Shown piece after piece: positions 21,801-32,473 of a stretch of DNA of 64,000 bases. Position numbers and translations under genes: made by a program. Within the stretch, counting starts at the first letter, position 1. Each line of letters begins with the position of its first letter. The DNA is from Leishmania martiniquensis. Taxonomy: Eukaryota; Euglenozoa; Kinetoplastea; Trypanosomatida; Trypanosomatidae. The notes beneath the pieces were generated by a model that was given only the letters and a program-made list of their open reading frames with translations, was not told the DNA's origin and did no database searches. Where the stretch lies: the NCBI RefSeq assembly GCF_017916325.1, contig NC_090169.1, positions 748,001 through 812,000 of the forward strand, written 5' to 3'.

Positions 21801-22261
21801 CAGTAGCTGCATGTGCTCTTCTTGATGTCCTTCCACGCTAAAGAAAGAAAAAGGGGCATCATGTTAACAGAGGACCAGATGTTGCGCATAGCACGGCAAA
21901 ACGTCGTCCATGCCGATGGCTTACCGTCGTTGAACGCCAAATCGACCGCGAGGCGCCGGTTCCGCTGGAGCAGCGGCTGCTTTAGGGAGTTGAGGTCGCT
22001 GGTCAACAACGTGGTTGCATCGCTGAACTCCATGGCCTTGCTCCTGGGGACATCTTGCTTGTTGGTGCTAGCATGGGGGCTCTCTCTACTGTCCTCCTGC
22101 ACCGCTTTCCCCAAGTCCTCCTGCCCAGTTGTCGTGCCGCACGCACTGCTGCTGTTGAGCTTGACCTGGTCACAGTTCGGGCATCGACCCATTGTGAGAA
22201 AGAGCTGCGAATCATCTCGGTTATTGAGGCCGTCTGCCCCCGCGTCGGCCCTTTTCTGCAT
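18857..22261 (-). CDS. two-domain FtsX-like permease (ABC3-type membrane protein), 1134 aa
   Basis: A large polytopic membrane protein. A hydrophobic segment near residues 153-175 is followed by a long extracytoplasmic-type domain (about 177-460). A multi-TM FtsX-like block (about 470-600) and further TM pairs (about 629-685) come next. A TM near 720-741 leads to a second large domain (about 745-1000) and a C-terminal FtsX block whose three TMs lie around 1001-1020, 1048-1075 and 1093-1120. The Ser-Lys-Glu-Ile-Gly stretch between the C-terminal TMs is typical of FtsX/MacB-like permeases. In bacteria such proteins pair with an ATPase in lipoprotein or peptide transport; no ATPase gene is nearby here. 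The cytosolic N-terminus has a CPNC pair. The Met at 22261 is the first ATG after the acceptor at 22326; 22192 (MGRCPNC) is an alternative. Substrate and membrane are unknown. A decayed paralogue lies directly upstream. Confidence 0.88.
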   Translation of the reverse strand: MQKRADAGADGLNNRDDSQLFLTMGRCPNCDQVKLNSSSACGTTTGQEDLGKAVQEDSRESPHASTNKQDVPRSKAMEFSDATTLLTSDLNSLKQPLLQRNRRLAVDLAFNDGKPSAWTTFCRAMRNIWSSVNMMPLFLSLAWKDIKKSTCSYCLGFLSVLVVVLICVLMISLLAHMPILFLRLSEEVNGEFDLVIRPGGVMDEATGMNYTAIKEIFPESHPVYGLSAPRLLDAYMALPMRSCPNKRATRMWYNPDGSVCEDIDACLRDCFSNGTALVDLIAIDAAAEGRMGLGTDYLEPAPKAGQVVLSQRAAVLMGGVVVGDTVVLYGNAQSKNQLPFEKMSMHDSAETMMPFKVIAITGINQHKFPGADTFAVVYFHTFLRDVSKGLAPNTSTAAVEGVAHTNPSDCASAVYFTMKPATRLKAYSSTDFNKIRRNVLPWVSDLLAPIGFTQVNRSTPQLNGLRTTRLFSVFLGLVMSIVLVALSFLSIVLIYSILTVGLETKTYELGIQRMIGLRKANLIFLVLTNAYAFTVPAWIFGIGAGQAFYMGARLVFLNTVGMELPILVTGASVGWATLAGFGIPIVASFFPIIALVTQKLPEALNTSRSRNTGVICEIQRKDSARWNRTLFGLGALFFVFGFLVYYLFPTALIAMNLVLMFYIFFGVLIGLLAGFVLLSINFERVAQTCVGYMLLFWERRAVFSLMQKSLSAHRLRNRKTSLMYALSLAFVIFITVVVQIQLLSFTYSARQGMGCEVRVRAPGLTWEDFWAVDELLEEQRKSGIVSAYTYEYTNTDLLFTNNSQIQSLGRSRAASTVVQPLPPNYFEVVDNSFLRVDKAQSIVGRYGLVQSLYTSEGLFKGIMSSGSATNLGVGDAVGTVLLEIEKVMNSTSNDRGTIRTTLRPLATLDAAPVLEASKYLPKTGDLIVSIPSFLRRVNEPRASVLEGNVGGIRLRIKDPGHYGLIGNLLTAKLSALGRSATVKTVADDTTGVDNASNLLNIFFIAAEIMILLICFFSLMSSMTTNVLDSSKEIGVLLCMGMTHFQVYRVFVWEAFILVVSAGIMGLIVGLVVSYTMQLQNVLFTQLPLPFPFPYLQLVILVVLGLVSAVVSSVSPVAYLLGLPSITHILRRTIH

Positions 22262-22324
22262 TAGTGTGTAGAGGGTGAAGGCGTGCCACTTCAACTCGGC
22301 TATCTTTGATCAATCCCACGGTGT

Positions 22325-22346
22325 CTGACACCGAGAGAAAGAGGAA
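22325..22346 (-). promoter_or_regulatory. trans-splice acceptor candidate for the permease gene
   Basis: On the minus strand CCTCTTTCTCTCGGTGTCAG ends with the AG at 22326-22325. The first ATG beyond it is at 22261, in frame with the permease. Confidence 0.5.
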
Positions 22347-24145
22347 CTTCTTCTCGCACAGGTCAGGAGGCGGAGTGAGGTAAGAAGGCGAAGGACAAGG
22401 GCGCCGATGGGCCTTGCACACGATGAGATTCGGACCGATGCCGTATTTTTACTCTTGTTTGAGCGAACGGATTGCCCTATGCTAATGCTTGCAAGCGAGC
22501 GTCTCCACACTTGGCACGTACGTATGCGTGCGCGTCTTTATCTCGATCTGGAATGATGGGAGGAGGTGAGTTCCGCGCGCTGAGGTGAAAAAAAACAAAA
22601 AAGGGAGCTGAAAGTATGCAGACAAGGCGCAGACTGGCTGCCGCTGAATTCCCCCCTACCGCCGTCACTGTGCAGCAGATAAAGAAATACAATACGGGGG
22701 AGGGGGGTTGGCGTGTAGCGGCGTTAAATGGCTGGCGAAAGGAGAAAGACAACGACGTGAGTAGCGGACTTGTGACACGGACGACGCGCACCTGTGTGTG
22801 TGTGTCCGTGTAGGTTACTTTCTTTCGCAGAAAGTAAGGAGCGCCCCCGTTCCCACTTGAGTCCGCGGCTTTGGCAGAAACGGTGAGAGGGGGCGAAAAG
22901 GTAAGCAGAGAGGGAGAGGAGGGGTAAGGCGAGGGGGGAGGCGAGGAGAAAAAGACTTGGCAATTTCTCGAGGAATGGCGAAAAGGGGTAACACAGAAAG
23001 AGAGTGAATCGATTTCGCCTGCGGATTGACAGGGACCCGCGCCAATGGACGAAGATGCAGAATGGTCACCAGTAACACTAAGGATGCACCGAGGTGAAAA
23101 CGGGACAGGAAAAAAGAGGAAAAAACGAAGAGACACCAGCACGCCACCCTCTGAAAAGATCAAGCTAGAAAAAAGAGCGACTCGTTGCGGCGGCGGCCGT
23201 GGTGGTGTGTGAGGTCGGTTCAGTTGACGATGCCCTCGCCGTGCGCGAAGAGAACGTGAGGGAATCGTGAAGGAGTAAATGCTGGCGTAACCAAAGAGAT
23301 TGCGTGCGAGTGCGCGTGCATCTGAGGGGGCGGATCGTTCGTTTTCGCTTGGTCCGTTTAGATATATATATATATATATAAATACTACCAACAAGTGCTA
23401 CAAAAATAGGCGAAGCAGACAGACAAGCAAGCAAAGCAATGAGGTGGAATGGAGGCGCGTAGAGTGTGATACAGCGACGACGGTCAGACGTTCGATGGAA
23501 GTTTTGGGCCACAGATTTTCCAGTCCCTCAGCGAACGATGGAGGTCAGAACCCCGTCGAGGAGGCCGACGACTGACACGTGCACAAGAAACACACACACA
23601 CACGTCCGCACGAAAAAGATGGACGAGCGATGCGCGCAACAAAACAAGAAAGTTGCAGGCGAAAAGGAGCAGATGAACGCCTCCTGTTGCGGGGAATTGC
23701 GCGGATCTGTGCAGCGAAACAGCGCGGGGGTGAGAGAGCGTGAGAGCCGCGTGGTGGACTGATCAACGTGTATGATAGAGAATCGAGTGTCAACCGTTGG
23801 CGGATAAACGCTCAGAGGGGGAGGGGGCTGCAGTGGTGGCGGTGATAAAAGTGGCAGTATCGAATTCGTGATGATAACATGCCGATGTGCAGCGGAGAAA
23901 GGGATTGGAAAGCAACAGGGAGCACGAGGAGATGAGGAGGGGACAAAGGAGATGGCGGCTGAAGCGCGGCGACAGATGGTCATGAAAAGGTCGATGGCGC
24001 TTAAGCCCGTATCCAAAGAACCTTCCAGTAAGGCGACCAGGAAGTGGTCACGGTGGGCATCTTTAATGCACACGCTCTCACACGGACGGACTTTGCTGCA
24101 GCGACAACGCTTTCGGGAAAGGGTCAGGCCGGGGAAAGCGGGGAC

Positions 24146-24184
24146 GGGGGCGCCACGAGAGCGACACACTCTCGTGGCGCCCCC
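24146..24184. repeat. perfect 16-bp hairpin, 7-nt loop
   Basis: The arms 24146-24161 (GGGGGCGCCACGAGAG) and 24169-24184 are exact reverse complements around a CGACACA loop. It is G+C-rich and very stable on either strand, and lies in non-coding sequence between the intact permease and its relic. It could be a structured 3'UTR element or an RNA processing signal. Confidence 0.9.
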
Positions 24185-24743
24185 CCTGAACAATCGGGTG
24201 GCAGGTGGAAGCGGCAAACAGCCCCCACTTTTCGTCCCCCGATTGTGTTCTACTCTTTTACGGCTGCCACTCACGAGAGGCGCGCAGGGAGGGGGAGAGG
24301 GGGGAAGGGGAGCACAACCGAGTGCAATAGGAGCAGTCCATTCCATACCCATAGAGGTGCTGAATGCGCCTCAAAGCACATCACGCGTGCACGGGATCGC
24401 TGTCAAGACAAGTGCTGAGTAAGAGAGAGAGAAAACGCACTTCTGTTCGCGTACGCTACTGCGTTCAGTTGATTCGCAAAAGAGCCTCGTCACCACAGGT
24501 GACCTATTTATGCACGCCCCTTCAAGCGATAAGCACCGTCGTGACAGGTCAGCAGTTTTCTTGACGACCATGTCAGCTGAGCCTCACGTTACATAGCGCG
24601 TCGGACCATATGCATACCTGACGGCACCTGCAGCAAAGGCTGCAGCTGGGCCCGCGCTGATCCTTCTTCAGATATATATATATATGTTTGTGTGATACAA
24701 TGCTTTCGGTCCCACGCAAACATAATCATCGCATGTAAGGGAA

Positions 24744-27700
24744 TCAGCAGAAGGCGGTAAAGCCCCGTAAGGAGTGCGCCTCAGGAACGCTGCTGTAGCA
24801 ACTGCAATGCACATTACCACCACTCGAGCATCCGACGAACAGCCAAAGGTGGTGGTCTCCCCCGATACACATGTAATAGACTTGCCAATGCAACATGTCA
24901 AGGCGCAGCAGCCAACCGATCTGCTTGGAGTGCCTCAGCACATCCGCTTTAATGGCCCGGATGAGGGAAAAGAAAAAGATGATCTTGGCAGTCACGCGAG
25001 CGGCAGTGACGAAGATGGCACCTGCATCTCGCACATCCGACAGCCACTCGCTTCAGATTCATTGCACCGTCACCGAGCTGCGTGGCGCGGGACTCGCGCC
25101 TTAGTGAAGCCCTGACTACACCGTCACGCTTCGGTGACCGAGTCCGAAACGTGGGCGTGTGTGAGTGAAAGGTGGGAGCTCACCTCGCGTAGCAAGCTTT
25201 TCCTTTGTAGCCCAGCGACAAGACACGCAAGACGTCTCTCATCCTTTGATTTTGTGGGTGGCGGTTCATGGCAAAGGTGGCCGAGGTATCCGCGACCGCC
25301 ATCCGCGTTTCCCCCACTTTCGCCACTCTACGGCCTGTCGGTGTAGTCAGCGTTGCGCTTCTGTTGCGCACATCACTGGCTGAAACGCCCTCACAGTTTC
25401 CATTCACAGAGATGTGAACGGCCAGTTCTGCCGAGTGAAGATGCTATGTGTCGTTGCGTTGTCAAATCCCCTTACGCAGCTTCTTCATCCTGCGAAAGGA
25501 CGCTCCGAAACGGCGGCGACCAACGCTGTCCTCGCATCTACCCAGGAAGAAAAGGCGTAGGGGGGAGGTATGATGGTGTAGTAGTCGGGGGGGAGAGGAA
25601 CGTGGAGTAAGCAGCATAAACGAGGTCAGCCTAACGAGCAGAGGAAGAGACTATCTCGAGAAGGAGCGCGTGCGTGTATCACGCAAAGGCTACACGATGC
25701 CGCTGTCGGTGGCATCAACTCCCTCGATGCACGCCCTCGCAGCAGTCCCCTCCCTACCTAGTACATCCCAAAGGTCCTCATTCAGGTGCGCGAGATCCGC
25801 AAAGTAGAACGCGATGCCTCTACACCTGATGGCCGACGCCTTCTCAGCCTCTACCGGGAGCAGCGCGTCCACGCACTCGGCACCGCCAGTCGTCTGCGCG
25901 CCTATTCCAGCGTAGAGAGGGGTTGTTCCGACTCCCAAGTGGGGGCCAGAGGGTCGCTGCACGGTCATACTGACTTTGCGCATGCGCCCTATGGAAGACT
26001 CCTTCAGAAGAAGCTCCATCTGGAGAGCAGCCGCGCGGAGGCTCGCGGGTTCCGCCAAACGCGTGCACGGTCGTGTAATCTGGAGCTTTCGGCGAAGGTA
26101 CAACCAATGCCTTCGCGCCCCAGTCCATCACGGTGGCGCCTCAACAGGAAGCATTCACAGCTGCTACGCCGGCATCTCGGCAACCTTCTGCAGGCTCCCT
26201 GCGGGCAGCGTGGCTTCGATTTGGGATGTCCATGAATGCGCCACAGGAGGATTCAGAATTGGAGGGGTTGGGCTCAGAGGAAGCTCCTGGAAGAGAGAGG
26301 ACTGAGGACAAAGCCGCAGAGCAGGGGTGGGCGGGAAGGCGTTTCACTGCTCACCAGGGCGCCATCCACCTCGCTCGCTACGCTCAGTAGCGGCTGGCGG
26401 CGTACAACGGCGGTATTTCGATGCGCGGTACCCAACTGGTCACAAAGCGCAGAGGGAACGAAGCTGCAGGTTGGAAGAGGCGCAGCGAGGAGGGGAAGCG
26501 CCCGGTTCCGCTCCTGAGGCCCCGTCAACGGGAGTCCGGAAGTACAACACACGTAGAGGAACTCAATGCTCGGCGATCCATTATCGTGTGTACCGTCCGG
26601 AAGCAGATACGTCCAGTGGCGACGCCGAAGATCCGTGGAGGCGGTGGGAAAAGAAGAGGAAACGCTGCATGCCAGTGACGATAGGCATCAGCGGAAGCGT
26701 GCGTGGGAGGTCGAAGCAAACAGGTGGGAGCCTCGTCGCTGGGCGTCTGTCTGCAGACGGATAGAAAGAGGAGTGTAAACGAGGATCACGCTGAGGAGGC
26801 CAACGGCGAGCGGGCCAACAGAGATGAGGAAGGCGACACACGTATCAGAAAGCGCCATCGACATCGTCGAGCTGAACGTTGGCGAGTGCTGGCGGATCTC
26901 AGTCAAAGGAGGGGAGCCGCGGCCACCACCTGACGCCGTCTTTTCACATCCGTCGTGCGCACCTTGGTGAGCTACTACGCCAAAGCCTGCAGAATCGTTC
27001 TATCCTTGCCGGCATCGGAAAGACAAACGAGGCCGCATAGTCGATCGCTGTGCGCGCGGCAACAGCCCGTGCGCGCGCCTCCCTCACATCGGGCGAAACA
27101 TCTTTTGGAAGAGGAGGCATGCAGAAACGGGTGGAGGTGATGCTGCAAACGGCATCGTCCGGCAACGCTTCGCTATGAATCTCGCGCGACGTGCCAGGGT
27201 CGGTTAGATTTGGCTCTCGCACCTGCTGAAGAAGGCAGCGGAGGCCGTGCTTGAGCGAAGACCTCTTGCAAGAAAAATGTCGCGACCCGTTGCCTGGCAC
27301 GTGTCTTTCAGAAAGACGCACTCAGCGATGATTCCCAGTCGAACCAACTTTGGCGCGTCTGCCGTGGCAGGGCCTCGTTCGAACTGTACACCGAATTTCG
27401 TCGACTGAACCACCACTGTGAGCTTCGCATCCTCCGTCTTCTTTGCGCGGCAATCACTGAGGAATGCTACCTGAGACTACTGTTTCTGCCGTAGCCCGAC
27501 AAAGGCGAAGTGACACACACAGAAAACACCTCTGCTGCTACAGACACCAAGGGTGACCGTGGTGGCTGCAGAGTTTTACTGCAGAAACCCTGCTGTGCTG
27601 CTCTGCAAGACACTAGCCGACACGCCCGCCGACTTGGCCCTCAGCTCTCCCTGATAAGATGCCAACTTGTACGCCAGCCGTGGGACAGTGGTCACAGGCG

Positions 27701-28264
27701 TTGCAGCGATCAAGCTCTAGGAAGCGACGCCACCCGGCATCGCAACCGGGTCGAGTGGCCCGTGGGCCACTTGCGGCACGCGCAGACAAAGAACGGGGAA
27801 ACGTACCGTGACGGAGATCATTACCACGCAGAGAAAGCGCGCGGTGCACTTAGCACACAAGCTCCGCATGCCGGACCCTTTTCGCGATTTGGCCTTGACC
27901 TAAGTACGCGCCAAAATCGACTGCGCCCAGGAAGAGGACGCGAGTGCACCTCGCCGGCTCTCAGGGAGGTGGCTAAACTGCACTTTAGTAGCGCCATCGT
28001 CACTTCCACGCTAAAAAATCCGCGTGCGTCTACGGATGAAGCTTTGGGCGTTTTCTCACAGTCCCAAGTTGAGCAACTGCGGCCATCACGAGCTCTGAGG
28101 TGCAGTCGAACACGACGGAGTCGTCTGTAGCGCAGCCCGCTTGACGCTGCTGGAAAGGAGAAGAGCGCACAGGTTGGGAAAGCTGCATATAATGTGGTGA
28201 GCGGGGCCGGCGGAGACTTTGCATGGTGGCACCAGCGATGCGCATCACGCTGAAGAGGCTTCAT
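24744..28264 (-). pseudogene. decayed FtsX-like permease, paralogue of the intact permease gene
   Basis: Fragments in several minus-strand frames align in order with the intact permease at 18857-22261. VLSAPRAFSAW at about 27.85 kb matches GLSAPRLLDAY. A Cys-containing piece at 27.70-27.62 kb matches the DACLRDC...AAAEGRMG region. DYAASFVFPMPARIERF at about 27.04-26.99 kb matches DCASAVYFTMKPATRLKAY. A hydrophobic piece at 26.85-26.75 kb matches the first FtsX TM. QMELLLKES near 26.02 kb matches VDELLEEQR. A piece at 25.81-25.70 kb matches the YFEVVD...IVGRYG region. HSKQIGWLLRLDMLHWQVY near 24.9 kb matches DSSKEIGVLLCMGMTHFQVY. Frameshifts and stops separate these pieces, so it cannot encode a whole protein. 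The divergence suggests an old tandem copy. Both ends are approximate. Confidence 0.75.
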
Positions 28265-29789
28265 GGCACGTTCTTCACGAAGTGGCAGAGAGGCAAGGAG
28301 TAAGAAGGGGGGGAAGAGTAGCAGAGAGAGGGAGAGCGCCGCACCCTATCACCCCCATTGGCCAACGCAATTGGGTGGCGTAACACGTCAGCGCGCAACG
28401 CCCTCTGGAAGAGGGAAACATTCAGTCGCCTTCATGGCGCTCACCCATCCGATCGCGTAAAGCCCCAAAGGAGACTGAAGAAAAAGCAGCAAGGAGCACA
28501 AAGATCACCCGACATCATTCCGTATTTGTTTTTGTCATTGCACACTTGAGGTCTGCCCAGTGCGTAATTGTGTGTCACGCCAGTATCGCTGACGCGGTGG
28601 AGATTAAATGAGACAATGCATGTAGACGAAAAGAGAGAGCGTGACGCAACAGAGCGACGCATGAAAAAGATAGAGATACAAAAGAAGCCAAACATGTCCC
28701 GAAGAGAAACGAACGTGGGAGGAAGAACGGGAAAGAAAAAAAAAGCCGCAGAAAAAATAAAAATAGACATGACGGAAAAAGCGGCACTGTACAAGTAACC
28801 CCTTTCAACGGGTAGCACCGAAAGAAATAGACGCGCAAAGCCAACGATTGAAACAGGCGAACGCCGTACAGAAAAAGAAAAACGGTTGACAACGATGCCA
28901 CGCGGGCCTCGACGATGATGTTGCTAAGAGGTAGAAATAGCCAGAGATAGGCTAGCGAGACGGGGCTCATGAGAGCCTATTGGCGGAGCAGCGTACGGAG
29001 AGTGAATGCACAGATGCAGCGAGTGAGCAGCCGCCCCCCCATGCGGATCGACGCAGTAGAAAACCTCATCCGATTCGCGCTAGGCACCTTCCTTACCGAG
29101 TTCATTCGCTGCAACAGAACATGACTTCAGCTCGACCCCACGTCCTTCTCCAGCCCCCTTCAGGAGCGCCCATCGCGTGCTGCAAAGCGACCACCGGCTC
29201 GCCCTTCCAGCCATGCGCCGAGTCAGTCGCCGGAGCACGACCCCTGACTGGCAATCCACTAGCCCGCCGCCCGCTTCGCAGGTTGTCTCACAGTCGGCTC
29301 ACACCTGCAGGCTGGGTGTGTCACACTCGAGCCACCTCCGTACTTGCTTCGTCGCATGAATGGCATCGGCTCGTGGACTACCGCAGACCTCTCCGGCGCA
29401 ACGCCATGCAGGTCTGTCCCCGTCCGCATCCGTGGCGATACATCGCCCTGACATCCGCTGCCTCCCATGCCCATGACTCTGCGCCATTCCCAGAAATGGA
29501 GCGAGGCTTGGCCGGGATACTCGAGGTGTCTGTGTGTGTGTGTGAGTAGGTGTGTGATAGAGGAAGGGAAGGGGTGGCGCTGCGTTGGCTGCTATCCTCC
29601 TCACCCCTCCTCTGCACCCCTCTCTACATGCACGCACACGCGATCGCACACGCAAGATGAGGTGTGTGCGTGTCTGTGCAGTCGTTGTCTATGGAGTCGC
29701 TCGGTACAGAAACAAAAGAGAAGCGAAAAGTGACAGCCCTCAAGGCAGCCCGACTAAGCATCCGGTTCCGCATCAGACCTTGTCGGGCT
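28265..29789. other. spacer between two decayed genes
   Basis: No gene recognised. The segment 28.5-28.9 kb is purine-rich on the plus strand (pyrimidine tracts on minus), consistent with the former splice-acceptor region of the permease relic. A (TG)n run lies at about 29528-29545. The part 29.0-29.5 kb is less repetitive but has no frame I can assign. Confidence 0.45.
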
Positions 29790-30755
29790 TCAAAGGTCGG
29801 AAAGCGGGCGGCGGTGTGATCGCTGAGCACCACCGTTTCCTGAAACAGCATGGTGGCCACGGTGCGTGACAGAGTACCGCATAGAAGGACTCGGCAGAGT
29901 GGCCTGCCGGCCTCTTTCCCTCTTCGCGGAACCGATGTCGTTTACTTGCGTGAGTTGCACTCTGCCCTGGGCGACTTGGTAGCCGGCACGGCCGTCCTGG
30001 CGGCAGCGACGGCAAAGAAACAGAAGCCGTTCTCGCGGCGTATTCACTGCGTCCTGTTCAGCCACGAACTTCTGCGTTGTCTGCGCAGATGCGTCCAATT
30101 TCGATTTCAAAAGCATCGAGGCATGTAAAGATGCTGCCCTCGTCGATAATGGTTCGGTTCGGCTCGGCCAATGCAGCAGGTCCGCATCGAAGCTAGGATA
30201 CTTCCCAAAGAGAGAGCGTAGCGTCTGGCACGTAGATGGTGACAGGCTTGTTGACACGCTCCTCGCGGGGAACGCTGCTGTTGCCACGGATGCGGCCCTG
30301 TCTGGGGTTTCGGCTCCTGACCTATCGCCGATCCTTTGCGAGGCTGCACGAGGGTGACGGGAGCTCGATGCTTGCAAGAGCCTCCACAAGTCAAGCGAGA
30401 CGGCGTGCAGGTCCGCGGCAAGCACCCCCAGGCGCCGAGAGAGCGCTCTCAGTTGCCGCCCTCGCCTCACCTTATTGAGCACATGGTGTGTATAGTGGAT
30501 GGGGTGTACGGTCCACAGTTGCGTGCCAGCGCTCACACGCGTGTGCTGAGATGAAGCAGCGTCGGTCAGATGACTCTCATGGCGTCTTCTTTGCATGGCT
30601 GTTGGTGGCCGGTGCTCAGTCATGTGCCCTAGCTGCTCAAGGAAGTCCAGGGAGGACAGCACCTGTTCCTTTCCCAGTTCACCGCCGATGGCCATCTCGC
30701 GCAGCCGTAGCGTCCACGACTTGAGTGCATCAGCGTCGAACACCACTGTCATCAT
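29790..30755 (-). pseudogene. TFIIS-like transcription elongation factor relic
   Basis: A 321-codon frame resembles TFIIS in layout. The helical N-terminus contains VLSSLDFLEQLGHM; then comes a segment with VLNKVRRG and LDLWRLLQ, as in the LW domain. A central-domain-like part carries LRSLFGKYPSFDADLLH, and QKFVAEQDAVNT precedes FLCRRCRQD, which matches the first Cys pair of the C-terminal zinc ribbon. The expected second pair (CxxCG, with the Asp-Glu loop) is absent. In its place is YSVTHRGHH followed by unrelated sequence, so the zinc ribbon is broken. The DNA just upstream of the ATG is purine-rich on the coding strand, unlike the splice-acceptor regions of the other genes. I infer a decayed or non-functional copy. 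The family call rests on weak similarity read by eye; a divergent functional protein is the alternative. Confidence 0.42.
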
Positions 30756-32473
30756 GCTAGGATTCCTTTCTTTGGCGCTTTTCTGCTTCTCGGAGAGTGA
30801 GCAATGTGTTTGTGTTCAATGCGGGGTTTCCAGCGAAACAGCGAGTAAAGCAGCTGGTGCTGCTGCACGATTTGTGCGAGGCAGCACTAATGGCGCGTAC
30901 TCAGAGGTGATGATAGCGGCCCGCTGGAGAGCCCAAGGTTAATAATGGTAACAGAAAAGAAAGAACGGCGGCTACGGTGAGAAAGTGGGAGAGGGAAGAG
31001 CTCCTTCGGGATAGCTCCTCTCGTACAAGGCAGAGGTAGCGCGTAAGGAGGAAAGGTGGGCTGAAACACGCAAGTGCCGTCGGGATGGAGCTCCTAGCAA
31101 TGACGAACTGGGTGCCCAGTGGCCATCAAGACGCCGCTACAAGAACGGCGCGAGGGCTGTTCAGGACGAACCGAGCTTACCAGACTCCTTGCACTACCAC
31201 GCATGTTTGTATCCGTGGCTGCAGCATCGCCAAGCCGCGGGCTGCTGAAGCCCACGCAATGGTCTGCCAGTGTATGAGTTGTCCGGCAGATGCGCCTCTG
31301 CTTGTTTCTCTGTGCTTCTTTGCTCTCTGCACCACTGCCTCGAGGCTACGCATGCACCCGAGAAAAAGAATATACATGGGAACAAAAGCACAGCAACAAC
31401 AGGAAAAGAAACATATAGAACTGCATTGGCGCTGCATTGCGCGCCGCATCTCCCTCCACATTCCACGGCCGCCACGCATAAACTTCTCAAAGAGAAGGGG
31501 AACGAAAAAAAAGAACGTGAAGAGCCGCGCCTACCCCAATCACGGATGAAAACGGAGGACGAGAGGAAAGGAACGCAGCAAATCGTTGGCTTTCTGTTGC
31601 GGGTGTGTGTCCACTCCATCACGAGGAGACCACACACACACACACACATGCCACCACCCATCATCCGAACCTTGCTGCCCAGGGGGCCAGATCGCTTTTA
31701 CGGAGGGGAAGCCGACTGACACTGCCTTGCGCCCCGCGTCTACCCGGCACGCCATGAGAATCCCCCGCAGGTGCCCTCCCTGGGAGCTCAAAGGCGAGGG
31801 CAAAAAGAAAAGATAGAGAGAAGGGACGGGCGTTGCGCGTCATGCACGACACTGTGAAGTACATCGAGGTGTTCCGACCGAACACAATCGATGAGAGACC
31901 GCAGCCACAGAGGACGAGAGGAAGTCAAAAAAACAAGAAAAGAAATGGAGACTGTCCTTCTTCATGCACACCCATATCCGCGGTGTCCCTGCACTCTGCG
32001 TCTTCGTGAGTGACAGCGTTCCACAAGCGCGCTGCCGTGACGGTATCCGCTATGAAGTGCAAGAGGCACAGAGGCGCGAGCAAGTGAGAGCGTCGGAGCC
32101 GCAGCAGAGGAACTGGAAAGAAGAATAGGGTGATCCTCAGAAGCTGTGGTCGATGAGGTCCTTGCCGTGATGTGGGCCAACCTTGATGAGCCGTCTATCG
32201 CTGTCTCATGCGGGACCCCCCCTCCGCCTTACTTTGTCAGCGCATCTGCTTGAGGAGCAAGTGTGACAGAACAAAATGATTAGCACACGAGGGGCTGAAA
32301 GAGGGATCGAACAAAAAAAGTCATAAAAAGGCAAAGAGGTCACTGCATCTTTGCACCCTTCATAACATGAAGCGAGCGCACCACCTCTGCACCGGGTCCT
32401 TTCGCAAGAGCGTGGCTGCCCGTGCGCTTCGCAAGTGATTCGCGGCAAGACGCCACATCTCGCTCCCGTGGGA
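30756..32473. other. spacer downstream of the 1969-aa gene
   Basis: Contains the 3'UTR of the large coiled-coil gene. Only short frames of low-complexity composition are present, plus a (CA)n run at about 31631-31648. I see no gene. Confidence 0.5.

Larger units (their letters stand above)
22262..24743. other. spacer between the permease gene and its decayed paralogue
   Basis: Mostly low-complexity sequence. It includes a (TA)n run at about 23362-23380 and a 16-bp perfect hairpin at 24146-24184. Two long minus-strand frames (22477-23394 and 23528-24352) are Ser/Pro/Phe/Arg-rich, show no recognisable domain and follow the pyrimidine bias, so I do not call them genes. Confidence 0.5.

Noticed and set aside
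22477..23394. 305-codon minus-strand frame
   Set aside because: Ser/Pro/Phe/Arg-rich product of pyrimidine-rich spacer, with no domain and no conserved-looking core.
23528..24352. 274-codon minus-strand frame
   Set aside because: Composition follows the spacer bias, the 16-bp hairpin lies inside it, and no family is recognisable.
25690..26103. Initial idea that this frame was a second, separate copy of the permease N-terminal domain
   Set aside because: It aligns better and collinearly with the second ectodomain (YFEVVD to IVGRYG region), so one relic explains all the pieces.
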